Below, one piece after another: positions 10,790 through 23,200 of a stretch of DNA of 64,000 bases. Under the pieces are notes generated by a model. That model saw only the letters and a program-made list of their open reading frames with translations, had not been told where the DNA came from and searched no databases. Both the position numbers and the translations under genes were made by a program. How positions within the stretch are numbered: position 1 is the first letter of the stretch; each line of letters starts with the position of its first letter. The stretch is taken from positions 7,961,361-8,025,360 of the forward strand of contig NC_135564.1 of the NCBI RefSeq assembly GCF_964340395.1, given 5' to 3'. Source of the stretch: Glandiceps talaboti (Eukaryota > Hemichordata > Enteropneusta > Spengelidae).

Positions 10790-11060
10790 GTACTTCAAAT
10801 CGTTCCAAAATTTGCCATATGGAAGCTTGCGTCAATCCTTTTTGAAATAACGAAAGAAATTTTAGGGTTCACTGTCTTGTTTTCAAGGAAAAAATTGACA
10901 ATATGTTATTTTCCAACAGAGTCAACATATACTTCAGCCATATTGGATTCTAAAGTGGTGTACTCTAATTTTGATATATAATTTTGACTACTATTCCAAA
11001 TATTTGTATGGCGACTCCTTGATTTTCACTCAGAATAGATTAGAGTTTTGATGACAAAGT
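10790..11060 (+). repeat. dispersed repeat copy with a single 18-bp unit
   Basis: Homologous to the flanks of the 4.2-4.7 kb minisatellite. It carries one CAGCCATATTGGATTCTAAA at about 10934, where the other copy carries about 27 tandem units. It therefore looks like the unexpanded state. Confidence 0.6.
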
Positions 11061-12019
11061 AACAGCAGAAGTTTAAAGAGTAAATAATTCCGAGGCACAT
11101 TGGCCTTCACATTGATTAGTTGCTATAGGAACCAATCAGGAATGAGTTTTGGTAATATCCTAACTTTTTATCAGTTTTTCTTTTTACTCGCACATCGGCG
11201 TGATACAAATTCTTTTACTTGATTAGATTCAAATCTAGTGATCAATCATTTACAATCGAGAATTGTTAGATTTTGAAAACTAATAACAAATCTTAGGGCT
11301 TCTTGCAGATTGTCTTGTTCATGAAAAAAAAGCTAACATGCATATAATGTTCTTTATTTTTTGATCACTGGATATTACCCAAATTCGTTCATGATTTGTT
11401 TCTATAGAAACTACTCCGTGTTCAGAATGGTCAACAATCCCTTCAAAGCTGTCAACAACTTCTTGAATCAACAGAACAGAGTTAGAACTTTCTAAATTAT
11501 GCTCAAAATATTATGTAAATTTTCATCAAATTACCATAATCTTAAAAAACCACAGATGAACGTCAACGTCGTAACCACTCGCCTCTTTTACGGCACTTTT
11601 GAAAATGTACCCGTTTGCTTCAGCAGAAATGCCTGCTCTGGCTTGCGAGAATTATGAAAGTATATGAAGTTTATGGCGTGAAAGATCATTGAAAATGATG
11701 CTGTCCAGTTTTGGTCTAAATCACTTTTATTGAAAGTGAGATAATGAAATGTTGTATGAACAATTAGTAACAAAAAGATTTATGGAAATGAAACAACCTG
11801 GTGGCAATAGTAATTTAGCATGTATAAATGGTATTGTTCTAGAATTGTTTTAAAAGTCACGCTGCATTTTGTGTTCAACTACAGCATGTCATTGTATTCA
11901 TATCAAATAGCTATAATGAGATGATTTGTTCACTGGCAAATAATACCTTTAGTTTGAAATGCTTCATTGTTTTATATTACTTAACTTTGGAAACCTCTTT
12001 AATTTACTCACTTTGTAAG
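11061..12019. other. gene-free stretch
   Basis: No exon-like frame, repeat or element recognised. Confidence 0.45.
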
Positions 12020-12530
12020 GCAGGTTATTCATTAACATAAAAAAAAAATTGAATTTCCATATTTTTGAAATTCTGATATATAGAAGACTTTTTGAGGTTG
12101 CTCAGGTGCATTAACATAAAAAAAACCACAGTGAATTTCTGTGTGTTTGAAAGTTTGATTGAGAAGGGGACTTTTTGAACTAACTGTTGGTTGGATTCAA
12201 ATTAAAAAAACACAGTGAATTTCAGCATGTTAAAATCTGATAAAGAATGGGACTTTCTTTGAGGTAACTGTTGGTTGGATTCACATTAAAAAAACACAGT
12301 GAATTTCAGCAAGTTAAAATCTGATAAAGAATGGGACTTTTTGAACTAACTGTTGGTTGGATTCACATTAAAAAAACACAGTGAATTTCAGCATGTTAAA
12401 ATTCTGATAAAGAATGGGACTTTTTTTGAGTAACTGTCGGTTGGATTCACATTAAAAAACTGCAGGGAATTTCAACATTTCAAAAATTCTGATAGAGGAT
12501 TGGACTTTTTTGAGGCAGTTGTCACTTGGT
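12020..12530. repeat. minisatellite, 82-84 bp unit, about 6 units
   Basis: The landmark TTGGATTC recurs at 12191, 12275, 12357 and 12441, a period of 82-84 bp. Each unit carries ATTAAAAAAACACAGTGAAT, then TCTGATAAAGAATGGGACTT. The outer units are more diverged than the central ones. Confidence 0.93.
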
Positions 12531-12630
12531 GGATACCAGACAAGCACATACCCTAACACTTAGTATTACATTTGGTTTCTTTTTGTAATGTTCAAAACAG
12601 GTTTTGTTACTGTTAGCAACGTATGGCGTT

Positions 12631-12840
12631 GTATGACAGAACCCCCATGATGCGCGAGTGCAAGTGTGGTGTACTCGTGGTATTTGCACGAGTGCTTGCA
12701 GTGTTCTCCATGGCAGTACTTTCACAAGAGTAGTGAGTGAAAGCACTGCAAGTGCAGCAGAAAGAACTGCAAGCACGAGTGCAAATGCCCCTGAGTACCC
12801 ACACTGGCATTCATGCGTCATGTGATTCTGTATTATCACA
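12631..12840. mobile_element. palindromic MITE, copy 1
   Basis: The left arm runs from GTATGACAGAACCCCCATGA through TTTGCACGAGTGCTTGCAGT. The reverse complement of the right arm runs from GTGATAATACAGAATCACAT through TTTGCACTCGTGCTTGCAGT. The arms nearly meet in the middle, so the whole 210 bp can fold into one hairpin. A second copy lies at 37078-37247. Short frames seen in it are due to the palindrome. Confidence 0.8.
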
Positions 12841-12946
12841 TGTATTTATCTGAAAAGACAATTTTCCGTAAAAATGACAAATTATGCGATCAAGCACTTT
12901 CTGTGCACTTTCATGGAGAACGAACAATCTTCTTTTCATTTGAATA

Positions 12947-13031
12947 TCATTTGCATGCAGGTATGCACTAATATTTTCGGTAATGCACTACAGTGCAAAT
13001 ACGACTAGCACTGATATATACACGCACACCG
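12947..13031 (+). repeat. dispersed repeat fragment shared with 9292-9372
   Basis: CATTTGCATGCAGGTATGCA, followed by AATGCACTACAGTGCAAAT and CACGCACACCGG, matches the minus strand of 9292-9372 in order. It begins about 100 bp after the preceding palindrome. Confidence 0.5.
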
Positions 13032-14139
13032 GTGTAAGTAATCTCCTGTATATACTGTATGTAATAATAAACTGTTGATTTTATAGTAAAAATGTTGCTT
13101 CCTTGCTCTGGAATCATAATTTGTATTATTTCCCAACTCAGAGCATAAATAATTTATTTAACATATTTCTACACATTGACTTTCAATCATTTTTTTGCAG
13201 TGACTAAAGTTCTGTTCATGTCACAGTTTCTCTTTTGTGTGTGATCTTGAACACAGGTTTAATTTAGCAAAGTATGACACTTCTGTAGACACTGTTTTGT
13301 TTAACTCATTCATTTAGTGTTTCCAATGCCCCAGGTAAATTTGTGTCTGTCTTCCGTCTTGCACAACATTTCTAAAGACGTTATCACTGATCCAGCAGAG
13401 GCTTCGAAATAACTTACAGTAGGTATAAAACATGGTGAATAAAGCAAATCGAGTTTCTTTTGCTCAGATGGACAGAATTTGTAAATGATTTGAAACTTGT
13501 TCTAAGTGCAAAAAAGAAAGTGTATGTTTCTGAGTGCCAAACTTCAAGGTACTTGAGTGATTTTTGAAAAACTGCCAAGTCAGCATTTTTCATCACTGTG
13601 GTATTGTTCTAATGAGGTGTCTTTGCCTTATCCTGTTGAACATTACAGTGAAACATGTGTACATTTGTAATTAAACTTTGTGATTTATTTCACTTCCTTA
13701 CTCTACAAATCAGAAGAAATATTCATCCCATTTAAGGGTATTTCCGCTCAGTATTTGTGTATATGTTTTGGTATACATTTGTATAATGTATAATGTACAT
13801 ATAAATAGGTCAGCTGCTGTTGAGCTCAGAGTGAACTTTAACCTCTCACGTAACTGCGTAGCAGAATTTAACATCAAGAAACGTTTACTTCTCAAAATAT
13901 CTACATACATAAAAAAAAATGAATTAAAATATTTATTATATTGAATACTTGAAAGTGTATTTAGAAAGTGCAATAAAAGTCATTTTTGTGTGAAGTGACA
14001 TTTCAAGTGAAATCCATACATGAAGTGTTAGCATTATAGATGAGGTATGTAAAAAGAGCCTATTTGGTAAACAACTGTGTTTTAGAACAACAAGTAATTC
14101 TATAAGGCTTTATAAGTATTCCATTGTGTTGACGAGTTT
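13032..14139. other. gene-free stretch
   Basis: AT-rich, nothing recognised on either strand. Confidence 0.45.
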
Positions 14140-14325
14140 ACACCTGGGCAATTGAACAACTTTCGTGAGTGAGTGAGTGAGTGTACCTTTATGCTAACTT
14201 TTACAACTGGGCAACTGAACTTTCATGAGTGAGTGAGTGAGTGAGTGAGCGAGTGTACTTTACGCCAACTTTTACAGTGTATTACTGAAAAACTTTCCTG
14301 AGTGAGTTTATTTTTATGTGAACTT
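14140..14325. repeat. tandem repeat, about 80 bp, 3 units
   Basis: Three units share a TTTTACA-CTGG block, then a GAGT run of variable length (GTGAGTGAGTGAGTG), then TACTTTATGC. The number of GAGT repeats differs between units, so a microsatellite is nested inside the minisatellite. Confidence 0.8.
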
Positions 14326-14499
14326 TTACACTGGTTGATGTACAGGAATAACTTTCAATTAACTATGACAAATGAAAAGAATTTGGTATGATACCACAGA
14401 ATTTTTATCTAACTTTTATCTAACTAATCTTACATGACACAAAATATCAGCTGGAACTTCAAAAAAATTTGGAACTATAAAGCAAATCGTTTATGATAG

Positions 14500-14700
14500 T
14501 TCTGACTGAATCGATTTAGTTAAATCTATTGATAACTGATTTCTGTGCCCACAAAAAAAATTAGCAACGGATACTGTATGAATCGATTCACTTTTCCTTC
14601 TGCATTGGTTTCAAACTGATTTTGATACTTTGAATTGGTTCAAAAGCACTTTGTTTCAACTGAATTGGTTTAAATCGGTTTTAGTGCATATTAGGACAGG
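14500..14700 (-). mobile_element. MITE of the TGTCCC family, copy 3
   Basis: Words such as GAATCGATTTAGTTAAATC, TGGTTTCAAACTGATTTTGA and a terminal ATTAGGACAGG parallel copy 2 at 10196-10463 in the same order. More diverged than the others. Confidence 0.5.
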
Positions 14701-17036
14701 AGATTTCAATTTCCGACTTTGAGACATTGATTCAAAATTTCCACCTTTGGGATTCACCAGGGGATAAGGCTATTGACTGTAGTTTCAGATAAGCTTCGGG
14801 AAATCTACGGAGAAGTGGATTTTACTTTTCTTCCAATGGAATTAGATTAATTTTCCAGGGAGCTTTCAGAGTCCACTAATGAAACCAATTTCAAGGTTTT
14901 AGTTCCGGATCAAGTTGAATTTAAGAATTTGAAAGATTTAACTTGTTTTGGTAATTGATATGCATGCATAATAACCTAGTTATATCAGTTTGGTTGTCTG
15001 CCAAATACACTGTTATTGTTAAATGCATATTGAATCCTTAAAAACCTCTTTGTAGGGACTTCACCTATCTCATATCCCCTTTATGTATTTTGTTTTCCCA
15101 CCTGCCAATACAGCTAATGCCTTACAAAGCTGATTTAGTAGAAACTCATAGCCAATAGTCCAGATATCGGATATAGCCAAATTAGCTAGCCAAGTTTATT
15201 GGTTGTAGGTATATCATACTGAGTACGTATAAACATTACAAGTGGTGTATCACTAGATTTAATGCCCATTCTGGTTTCACAGCACCCTTGAACACTTATT
15301 CTATCTGTTGTCCCTGTGATGAATAGTGGGCAATCATTATCCCCAGTGTTTAGCCTTCAACAATACCACATGTAGTAACTTTAAACTGAGGAGTAATATG
15401 GCAACAAAAAAGGCTTTTGTGGAAGGTGGGCTTTGTAGTATGGAGTGGTCGACTCAATAGAACATGGGGGAAATCACTGGCAGGTATTTATCTTACTTTC
15501 AATTGCCTGGCTAATTCCATTGCTGTCTGTGTAACTTGTGGATTAGCAGTGACCCCTTCATTGTTTGCCTACAAAAACTGCATGTCGACAGCCTGTCATC
15601 ATATTCAATGCGTATTACTGTGGGATTTCCACGTTAACTCCTGCGCACTGGTCCGGTAAATACATCGCGGATTGAATGGTACCTACCCAGGGGAACTAGA
15701 CGTTATTGTACTTGTCTGTGTTTAAAGTTTGCCAGAGAGTTTGCCACGGGGCATTTTGGGGAAAATGAAAATAAGAATACAATGATACAACGTTAGCACA
15801 TATTGATACAACTTTCACCAGAACTGACTTGAACAAATATTTGTATAAGGAAATGCCTTAGACAAAAGTCCATTTTACTATTCAGATTTCCTTATAGCAT
15901 GATTATTATCCCCAGTCATCTGCTATGTTGTCGGATACTTCATAACCCTATCCAGTCGACGCTACTTTTTTTGCAACATTTATTTTGTAACTTGTACCTG
16001 TTTATTGTGGGTAATATTAACTGTAATGTTATCTCTCAATGAAAGCTTGTGTCAGTGCTGTGGTTTGTTTTGAGGTGGATTTACTCCCCTTGTGGCGACA
16101 AGAGTTTTGGATTACCCACCTTGTTGTCGTGTTTATGAAAGTTTTCAATATTACTGTACATTGTGTTGTCTACAATCCAGGGGGTGCTGTTAACACTAAC
16201 CTGTTGATGTGTGTGTGTCTGCCTGCTAACATGAACTCACCTACAACCAGTGACAGACAAGCAGTAACAAGTGGCACTTGTTACAAACTGGGAAGATAAA
16301 CACTTTAAACTATTGATATGCATCTGAACTCACCGAAACCAGCGACATGCAAACAGTGACAAATATAACTTAAATCGTTACATACAGGGAAGGTAAACTA
16401 ATGAATTAGATTAATAACAACGGGCATATCATGTGGGAAATAGAAGTACTACATGCCATCATTTGATAAGGACAGTTTTTACGACCTCTTTACAGATTAG
16501 CTCACACTCCAAAGCGTATTTCAAGTTCCCCTGGCTTTTCATATCCACATAAAGAGGCCATAAAACTGTGTTTATCAAACCATGAAATATACATTTAATA
16601 CAAGTCTCCATACTTCCAACTCGCTGAGTCAAATGTTATTAATCCGATTCATTCATTTTTTCTCAGTTTGTGACAAGTGATTTTACTTCCGTTAATTTGA
16701 CTTCTTGTATCTGTTTGTTACTACTTGCCTGTCACTGGTTGTAACATGGTCGTAATTTCAGGGACTGAACGTGCCACTATGATAATGAGGTGAACAGTCT
16801 GTATATTGTAAGGTTCTAGAAACACAGCAATTAATACATAATGCATTAGGACTACACAATAAATACTGTTAAAAACTTTTAAAAGCTTAAACTTGCGTAA
16901 GGAAATATATTATAATATGGACCTACATGGGTATTTAGGAAACCCAACTAAAGCTGAATGCAGTTTTTGTTCACACGCTCTATGTTATATTGTGTGCAAT
17001 TCAGTGAAAGTTAAGTAGGGAGATGCCACCTTGGTG
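14701..17036. other. gene-free stretch
   Basis: No gene recognised in 2.3 kb. Open frames near 15.4-15.7 and 16.0-16.3 kb lack convincing splice sites, start context or protein-like composition. Confidence 0.4.
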
Positions 17037-17047
17037 GATTGTATGTA

Positions 17048-17128
<81 letters not shown>

Positions 17129-17190
17129 GTGCGTGTGTGCGTATGTGCGTGCATGCGTGCACGCACGCACGCATGTATGTATCGTGGTAT
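17037..17190. repeat. compound microsatellite (GTAT)n(GT)n(GCGT)n(GCAC)n(GTAT)n
   Basis: Starts with GTAT units, runs into about 40 GT units, then GCGTGTGT and GCATGCGTGC variants, a CGCACGCACG stretch, and ends with GTAT units. The long Cys-Val or His-Thr frames through it are artefacts of the repeat. Confidence 0.97.
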
Positions 17191-18659
17191 GTATGTAGCC
17201 TGAAATTCATACGTCGCAAAAAAAGAGAGAGAAAGAAAATGGAAGAAAAGACGCTAGTTAAGTTTGAAATCTGTGTGAGTGGGGGACTGGCAAATAGCAA
17301 AAACAGAGCTAATCAGTGGCCAGGTTACATGTTAAATAGTCAAATGAAAATCATATATACTTGCGGTGATGATTATTGGTCTACACCCTAAAATCACTGT
17401 CTGCAACGCGTTCATGATTTCGACTTGTTACTATACCACTTAAGGATGGAATAGACCTCTAATTAACATGTTCAATGTCTAAGTACTGGCATTTGAACAA
17501 TTTTCAGTGAACATGTTGTCAGTTTTTTGATAAAAAAATACTCCAACGACGGCTAGTGTAGCTTTTAGAAAGTGCAGGAATGGCAACATTATTAAAAACA
17601 AAACATCAGAGGCATACTACGGCAATGTTTTCAATTTGAATGCTAGAACAATAACAAATTGTGTTATATAATTTTCTTATGCAATCTTGATGGGTCTATA
17701 CATTTGTGAATAAAGGAAAAAGTACAACAATTAGTTTGAACTTATGGTAATGTCCATGTTAATTTATATAATGAAAAAAAGGGTACTTTTATTTTTTAAC
17801 TAATGGCTATCACTGTTTAACATATTTATGCAAATGGGAACTTTTGATAGTGATATACATGTAGAAATGATTCAGTGATTGAATGATGTCCTCACACATT
17901 TGAAAAATTTGAACATTTATTTGGTGTGAAGTTATTCACGTAGACATATCTTTACACATGTACATTCACTCAGACATATGTATGTACATATGTACATACG
18001 TGCAACACTTCACTGCCGAATCCCCAGTTCAGTTGTGTTTATAAAAAGGTACTGTTATTATTCTGTAAATATTTCGAACCTAGGAAATTTGTGAAATTGA
18101 TGTACAAAGGAAAAGATAAAGTTTTTATGGAAAAGTGAAAATTAATACACTTTAATATTACCTGGCCTTTGATATTCGAGTGTTAGTAAATGTCTTTCAT
18201 ACCTCGAGGGCTGCCATGTAGTAGTTATTTTCAGAGGCTGAAAGCCAAAGGGAATAGATCATTTATATTAGCACGAGGAGGGAGTAAAATGGCATCTACT
18301 AGTGCCCAAATACGGCAAGGCAATAAGTGTTTAATATTAACACATCGCATTCTCAGGCACATTTTTTTACATAGCAAATCACTGAAAAGAATCTTGTGCC
18401 ACATGACAATTGCCCTAGGGAAAATGGTATACGACTAGTGCACGCTCTATGCAAATTGAGGTCAACATGGGTCAATAGTCCATACCACTTGACACTGTTA
18501 AGTTGATCACTGAAGAATGTATGAAAACAATGTTATATCATCTATTGCTCCATGATAAATCTTCTGATAGGTGAAAATGTAAGAGTGGAATATTTATTCA
18601 AAAAAGCAAAAACTGAAATTGAATTATTTAAACAAGTTTATGATAAATCAAATTTACAT
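17191..18659. other. gene-free stretch
   Basis: No convincing exon. A patch of CATATGTATGTACATATGTA near 17975-17995 is palindromic. Nothing else recognised. Confidence 0.4.
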
Positions 18660-19225
18660 CAGAGTAGATAGGAAACTCACTTTCGTGACCCACATGACAC
18701 TGTGGCAGTACTTGTACTGTTATAAATATAATAAAGAAAATCTGCAAACATTTGGAAAGTTTGTTCTCCATAGCCCATGTGTTCGATCTGTGGCAATTAC
18801 ACTACTTAGAATATTATAATACAATCAATATTAATATCTGGAAAAAGTGTGTTCTTGATAGCTCACATACCCCTGTGGTATTATTATACTGCATAAACAT
18901 TACAATACAAGTATATATGGAAAACTGATCTAGATAGCCCACATACCCCTGTGGCAATTACAAGGCTTAAAAATTTACAATGCAAGTGTAAGTATCTGGA
19001 AAGGTTTGTTCTAGATAACCTACATGTCCCTTTGACAATAGCAGTGTTTAGAAAGTTAAAAGTGCCTGTACAAGTCTCAGAAAGTGTGTTCTAGACAACC
19101 TGCATATCCCTGTGGCAATAGCACTGCCTAGGAATTTACAGTTCATGCAAAAAATGTTTAGAAAATTGCGTTCTTCACAGCTCACGTCACTATGGCAACT
19201 ACACTTCTCAGAAACTTTGATACAG
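18660..19225. repeat. diverged tandem repeat, about 77-90 bp, 7 units
   Basis: Units share GAAA-GTTTGTTCTAGATAGCC, then CACATACCCCTGTGGCAATTA and TAGAAATTTACAAT. Unit starts near 18769, 18859, 18936, 19017, 19098 and 19183 show the spacing. Divergence between units is high, so the array is old. Confidence 0.85.
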
Positions 19226-19445
19226 TGCAGGTGCAAATGTAGTCCTGCCTGTCACTGTGCTGGGTACTGCTTTAAGGGCAAATCACCGGAACATACATGC
19301 ATTCATGTAAATCAATTCTTAGTTTTTCATAATTGTATATCAACAGAAATATTGGGTCATGGGGGCCAGCTACCCCATACTAGGAACAAATTTGACATGA
19401 AATTAGCAAAGCATATTGGTAAATTGGGTATCCTCACACCATCCA

Positions 19446-19469
19446 TGTATGTATGTATGTATGTATGTA

Positions 19470-19550
<81 letters not shown>

Positions 19551-19566
19551 ATGTATGTATGTATGC
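19446..19566. repeat. symmetric compound microsatellite (GTAT)n(GT)n(GTAT)n
   Basis: About 7 GTAT units, then roughly 30 GT units, then about 7 GTAT units. The mirror-like arrangement is unusual for a simple slippage product. Confidence 0.97.
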
Positions 19567-20238
19567 ACTCTGTGGATTCAACAGTAAAAACACAGTTCAA
19601 AGTTTTAGCACTAAAAACTTCTTTATTTTAACTTAATCATAGATCTTGTAGAGGACCCTCCAAGATCTATGAATTAATGAGTAATAAAGTGTAATTTAAG
19701 AACCTTATGGGGCTCAACCCAAAACATGCCATTTTCATAAATATGTAACCTCACTGTGCAAACCAAGTCAGAGTTCACTCCCATGAAGTCTAATAGTTTT
19801 TGACGAGTGAAAGTGTATTGAACGAGATATAGCTTTCACCCCTCTGGGTATAATGGACTTGACTGTTAGTCCATGGTTATTCAATCATTTGTACATACAC
19901 AGCAGTCAGGATCATATGTGTGTTGGGGTGTGCAGGGAAGACAGCTCATAAAATAGTTAGACATCGTGATTATGTACTGGAAGTATGCCAAAGCAGTCAA
20001 ATCTTGTCTTTGCAGATTGTGTGGCAGTATTAAACGGCCTGCAGCATATCTAAGCAGCTAGTTTTCCTGGGTTCAACCGTGGCATGCCTATAGTGGTGGA
20101 GTGGTACAATTTGGAAGCCTGGAAGAGATACAGTGCACTGTACAGGATCACTTTAACAGTAGTGTCACTATTGAGATAGCACTGTTAGCAGATAGCAAGA
20201 CTTCCGTTTGTTTTCAATTGCCTGCTTTATAATACTAG
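19567..20238. other. gene-free stretch before a candidate exon
   Basis: Contains a 25-base inverted repeat around 19640-19672 (ATAGATCTTGTAGAGG / CCTCCAAGATCTATG). A B-box-like GGGTTCAACCG at 20068 has no matching tRNA fold. No exon seen before 20239. Confidence 0.4.
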
Positions 20239-20439
20239 TGCTGTCTTTTGAGTTGGACTCTGCCGACAAGTCTGCATCTCAGACAGTAAGCTGCTACATT
20301 TACTCAAGAGATGAGGTTCCTTGGGATAATGGAAGTTTTCAGACAAACTCAAACCCAGGATGCTCAAATAAAACCAATGAAACCAACCTTAGCTCTGAGG
20401 GACACCACAGTTTGGTTCCTATGCTTTCTTCTACTACAG
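20239..20439 (+). CDS. candidate penultimate exon of an unrecognised gene
   Basis: A T-rich tract (TTTGTTTTCAATTGCCTGCT) ends in TAG at 20236-20238. The frame then runs open for 201 bp to ACTACAG|GTTAGT. It encodes, among others, TVSCYIYSRDEVPWDNGSFQ and SNPGCSNKTNETNLSSEG. There are three N-glycosylation sequons (NGS, NKT, NET) and two cysteines, so an extracellular or lumenal segment is plausible. Phase is 1 at the end and matches the exon at 22661. If the acceptor is further upstream (after GATAG at 20195), a hydrophobic stretch FSIACFIILVLSF would be included. Family unknown. Confidence 0.42.
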
Positions 20440-20929
20440 GTTAGTTCAATATTTTTTTTTCATCTCATTTTCCATTACTTTTTTTTTTTCTCTGGCTCTC
20501 TCTCCTGTGTTTGAAATCATTTAAAGTCGGCTTTACCCTGTCAATAAACAACTTTCTTTGTGAAAATTGATTTTTGTATCACACTTTACGTTCTGAATGC
20601 AGTGTACTTGGCAACATGCATTCCAGGCGTTCAATGAATGGTATTTGCGGCTTCTCAGGTCATCCTGCCTTGTTAAGTGATCCTTTTCCTCCCACATCGC
20701 CTCAGTTGAAGCCCAACAAAAACTTGTATACAAGGAACGCGACAACATCCTAACACAAAATAAAAGCATATGATGAATAATAGGTACCCAGTGTGAGAAA
20801 CCTTACATAAGTTTACTGTGTGGAAACATACAGGTTTTTTTTTTTTTTTTGTCCCGGTGAGACTTTCCACTTGATTGGGTAAACAGAATCAACACATCTT
20901 CTACTTGAAAAACACTGAATAAAGAATGT

Positions 20930-22420
20930 AATCATTTTGTCATTGTATGTCTGCATGCGAGTCTTTTTACTGGTCACAGTTACAAGAAAACTTTGTGTGT
21001 ATGGTGCGAGAGCTCTGATCAACTGTAAACGTTGCACTCTCACACTGGAAAGTTTCATTGCATGTATATGCATGTGATACTTTTTTTACTGGTTACAGTT
21101 AGAACGAAACTTTACATGTATTGTACAAGAGCTCTGATCAACTCCGAACGTTGCACCCTACACTGGAAAGTTTCATTGCTTGTCTGCATGTGATTCTTTT
21201 TAACTGGTTACAGTTACAAAGAAACTTTACAAGTACAGGTACCAGAGTTCTGACCAACGGAACACTGCAACCATATATTGTTACACTCAAAAGAATCATT
21301 GTATGTATATGCATGTGACTTTTTTTAACTGGTCACTGCAGTTACAACAAAACATTACATGTATGTACCAAAACTCTGACAATCCCTGATGATACCAGAC
21401 CTCCGACCAACTCTGAGCACGGCTCTCTACAGGTACATTCAATAGATTCATTGTATGATGATGCGTGATTCTTTTTTAAACTGGTCACACTCTCAGTTAT
21501 ATCTAAACTTTACGTACCAGAACTCTGAACACTGCTCCCTACGCTTTTACACTGAAAAGTTCCATTCTTTACGATGACGTCATTCTTTTTTACTGGTCAT
21601 AGTTACAGCCTTTATAGTTTTAAAAAACTTTTATGTGTAAATTTCAGAATTCTGAACAAATGGTACACTAAAGTTTGCTTGTATAACTGAGATACGAATC
21701 TTTTTTTGTTGCATTTACAGCTAAACTTTACATGTAAATTGGTTCAATAAAGTTTCATTGTATGCCAGACTACATGATTATTTTACTCTTTGTTGTAATT
21801 TTGTCTAAACCTTTGGGTTATTTCCTATAAATTCTCTTTGACTGCAACTCTGTAATCAGTCAAGTTTCACTGTCTATAGCTATATATGATTGGTTTACTG
21901 GCTGTGATTACAACGAAACATTTGTGTCAGTTCCTAAAAAATATTTTTTGGACCGTCAACATTATACCCTAAAATTCAGTAAAAGTTTTGTCGTATGGCA
22001 GTATGTGATTGTTTTCATTTTATGGTTCTCATCACAGGTACTTCTAAAATTTTTCAATTTTTAAGTTAACAGAATTTTGACCAACTCTGATGCCAGAATT
22101 CTTATCAACTCTGAACCCTACACTCTACACTGTTTTGTTATATTTATAACAATTTCATTGTATGACGACATGCAATTTGTTTTTTTCTGGTCACGGTTAC
22201 AACTAAAAGTTTATAAATTATATGTAAGTTACCAGAACTTTTGACCAACTGTGAATAAACTACACCCTCAATTGAATCACTAGAGTCCAATGGTATGAAT
22301 ACATACAATACTTCATGTACGGCTCTACACTAACTGAAAACAGTATACATGTAAAAGTTACCAGAACTCTTATCAAATGTCAATACTACATTGTTACACG
22401 AGAAAAGTTTCAACCACATG
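20930..22420. repeat. diverged tandem array, about 115-120 bp unit, roughly 12 units
   Basis: Repeating order: TTTTACTGGT-CAGTTACAA, GAAACTTTACATGTA, ACCAGA-CTCTGA-CAACT, CTACACTG-AAAGTTTCATTGTA. GAAAC landmarks at 20986, 21106 and 21221 give the period. Divergence rises to the right. The array occupies most of the intron between the candidate exons at 20239-20439 and 22661-22773. Confidence 0.9.
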
Positions 22421-22660
22421 AATATGTTTTTGTATGAGTTTCTCTATGTCAATATTGGAGTATTTGTTCTACTTCTACTTCTTTCACTATTTACAAATAG
22501 TAGAATGCTGGCTACTTGTAATATTTAACATGATTCAGGTTTTTTGTTGTTGCATACATGGACTTAGAAGACGGAAATGAAGGCTTAAGATGTCCTGCGT
22601 GTTTTTTTTCTTTGATCTATTTGGTTTGGTGACATTTTTTAGTGTGTGTACTATTTACAG

Positions 22661-22773
22661 TATTCAATGCCAAGCCCATAGCCAGATGGGACAAGAAGTG
22701 CTCTGACAAGGATGCCTTTCACTGGAGGAGCTCTGAAAGGAATGTGCACTTACATCCATTGTTTAAGAGTTAG
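22661..22773 (+). CDS. candidate terminal exon of the same unrecognised gene
   Basis: The acceptor is TGTGTGTACTATTTACAG, ending at 22660. Joined in phase 1 to the exon at 20239, the frame reads VFNAKPIARWDKKCSDKD, then AFHWRSSERNVHLHPLFKS, then TAG at 22771-22773. This is a hydrophilic, basic C-terminus. The segment is clearly richer in G+C than its surroundings, a sign of coding sequence here. An AATAAA follows at 22987. I do not recognise the family. Both exons depend on each other for credibility, and no upstream exon has been placed with confidence. Confidence 0.45.
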
Positions 22774-22986
22774 AGGCCAGCAAAAACAATAGGCTGGGCT
22801 TTACCCTCTACATACATACCATCTCGTAGAATTGGAATTTAGCAGAAGTCCCGGCACAACATCCAAACAAATAATCTGAAATATTTACCCTCTTCTGGAC
22901 TGGAATTGAACACATACACAACTATTAAAAACCGTTTTTACCTTGACTTCCAAATTTATGAGCTAGCAGTCTGTTAAAACAATCGC

Positions 22987-22992
22987 AATAAA
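22987..22992 (+). promoter_or_regulatory. possible poly(A) signal
   Basis: AATAAA lies 214 bp after the stop codon of the candidate terminal exon at 22661-22773, a reasonable 3' UTR length. In AT-rich DNA this hexamer is frequent, so the position is the only support. Confidence 0.3.
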
Positions 22993-23129
22993 AAACTTCA
23001 GGAAACTAGCTAAAATAGTTCACTGCGACGACTAAATCTGACTGCAAAGTGTAAAAGTTAAGAAAGGCCTGCTCTAGACTTTGGCGCCCATTTGATAAGG
23101 TTGTATGTAATTTGTAAAGTAGTATGTAG

Positions 23130-23200
23130 TCTAGTTCCTATATGGTATTGTTACGATTTACACCTCCACTTTAGTTAGAGACAACGTTGGCATCCAAGTA
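23130..23200 (+). mobile_element. Helitron-like family, internally deleted copy
   Basis: About 70 bp joins the first 45 bases of the family (CTAGTTCCTATA, TTTACACCTCCACT) directly to its last 30 (TTAGTTAGAGACAACGTTGG, CATCCAAGTAG). Compared with 9727-10119 about 300 internal bases are missing. Both ends were retained. Confidence 0.6.

Noticed and set aside
12522-12839. Minus-strand frames with CTRACSSFCC- and LAVLSLTT-type runs
   Set aside because: They lie on the palindromic MITE; the frames reflect its hairpin symmetry.
20060-20120. B-box-like GGGTTCAACCG as a tRNA or SINE head
   Set aside because: No A box at the right distance and no cloverleaf could be drawn.
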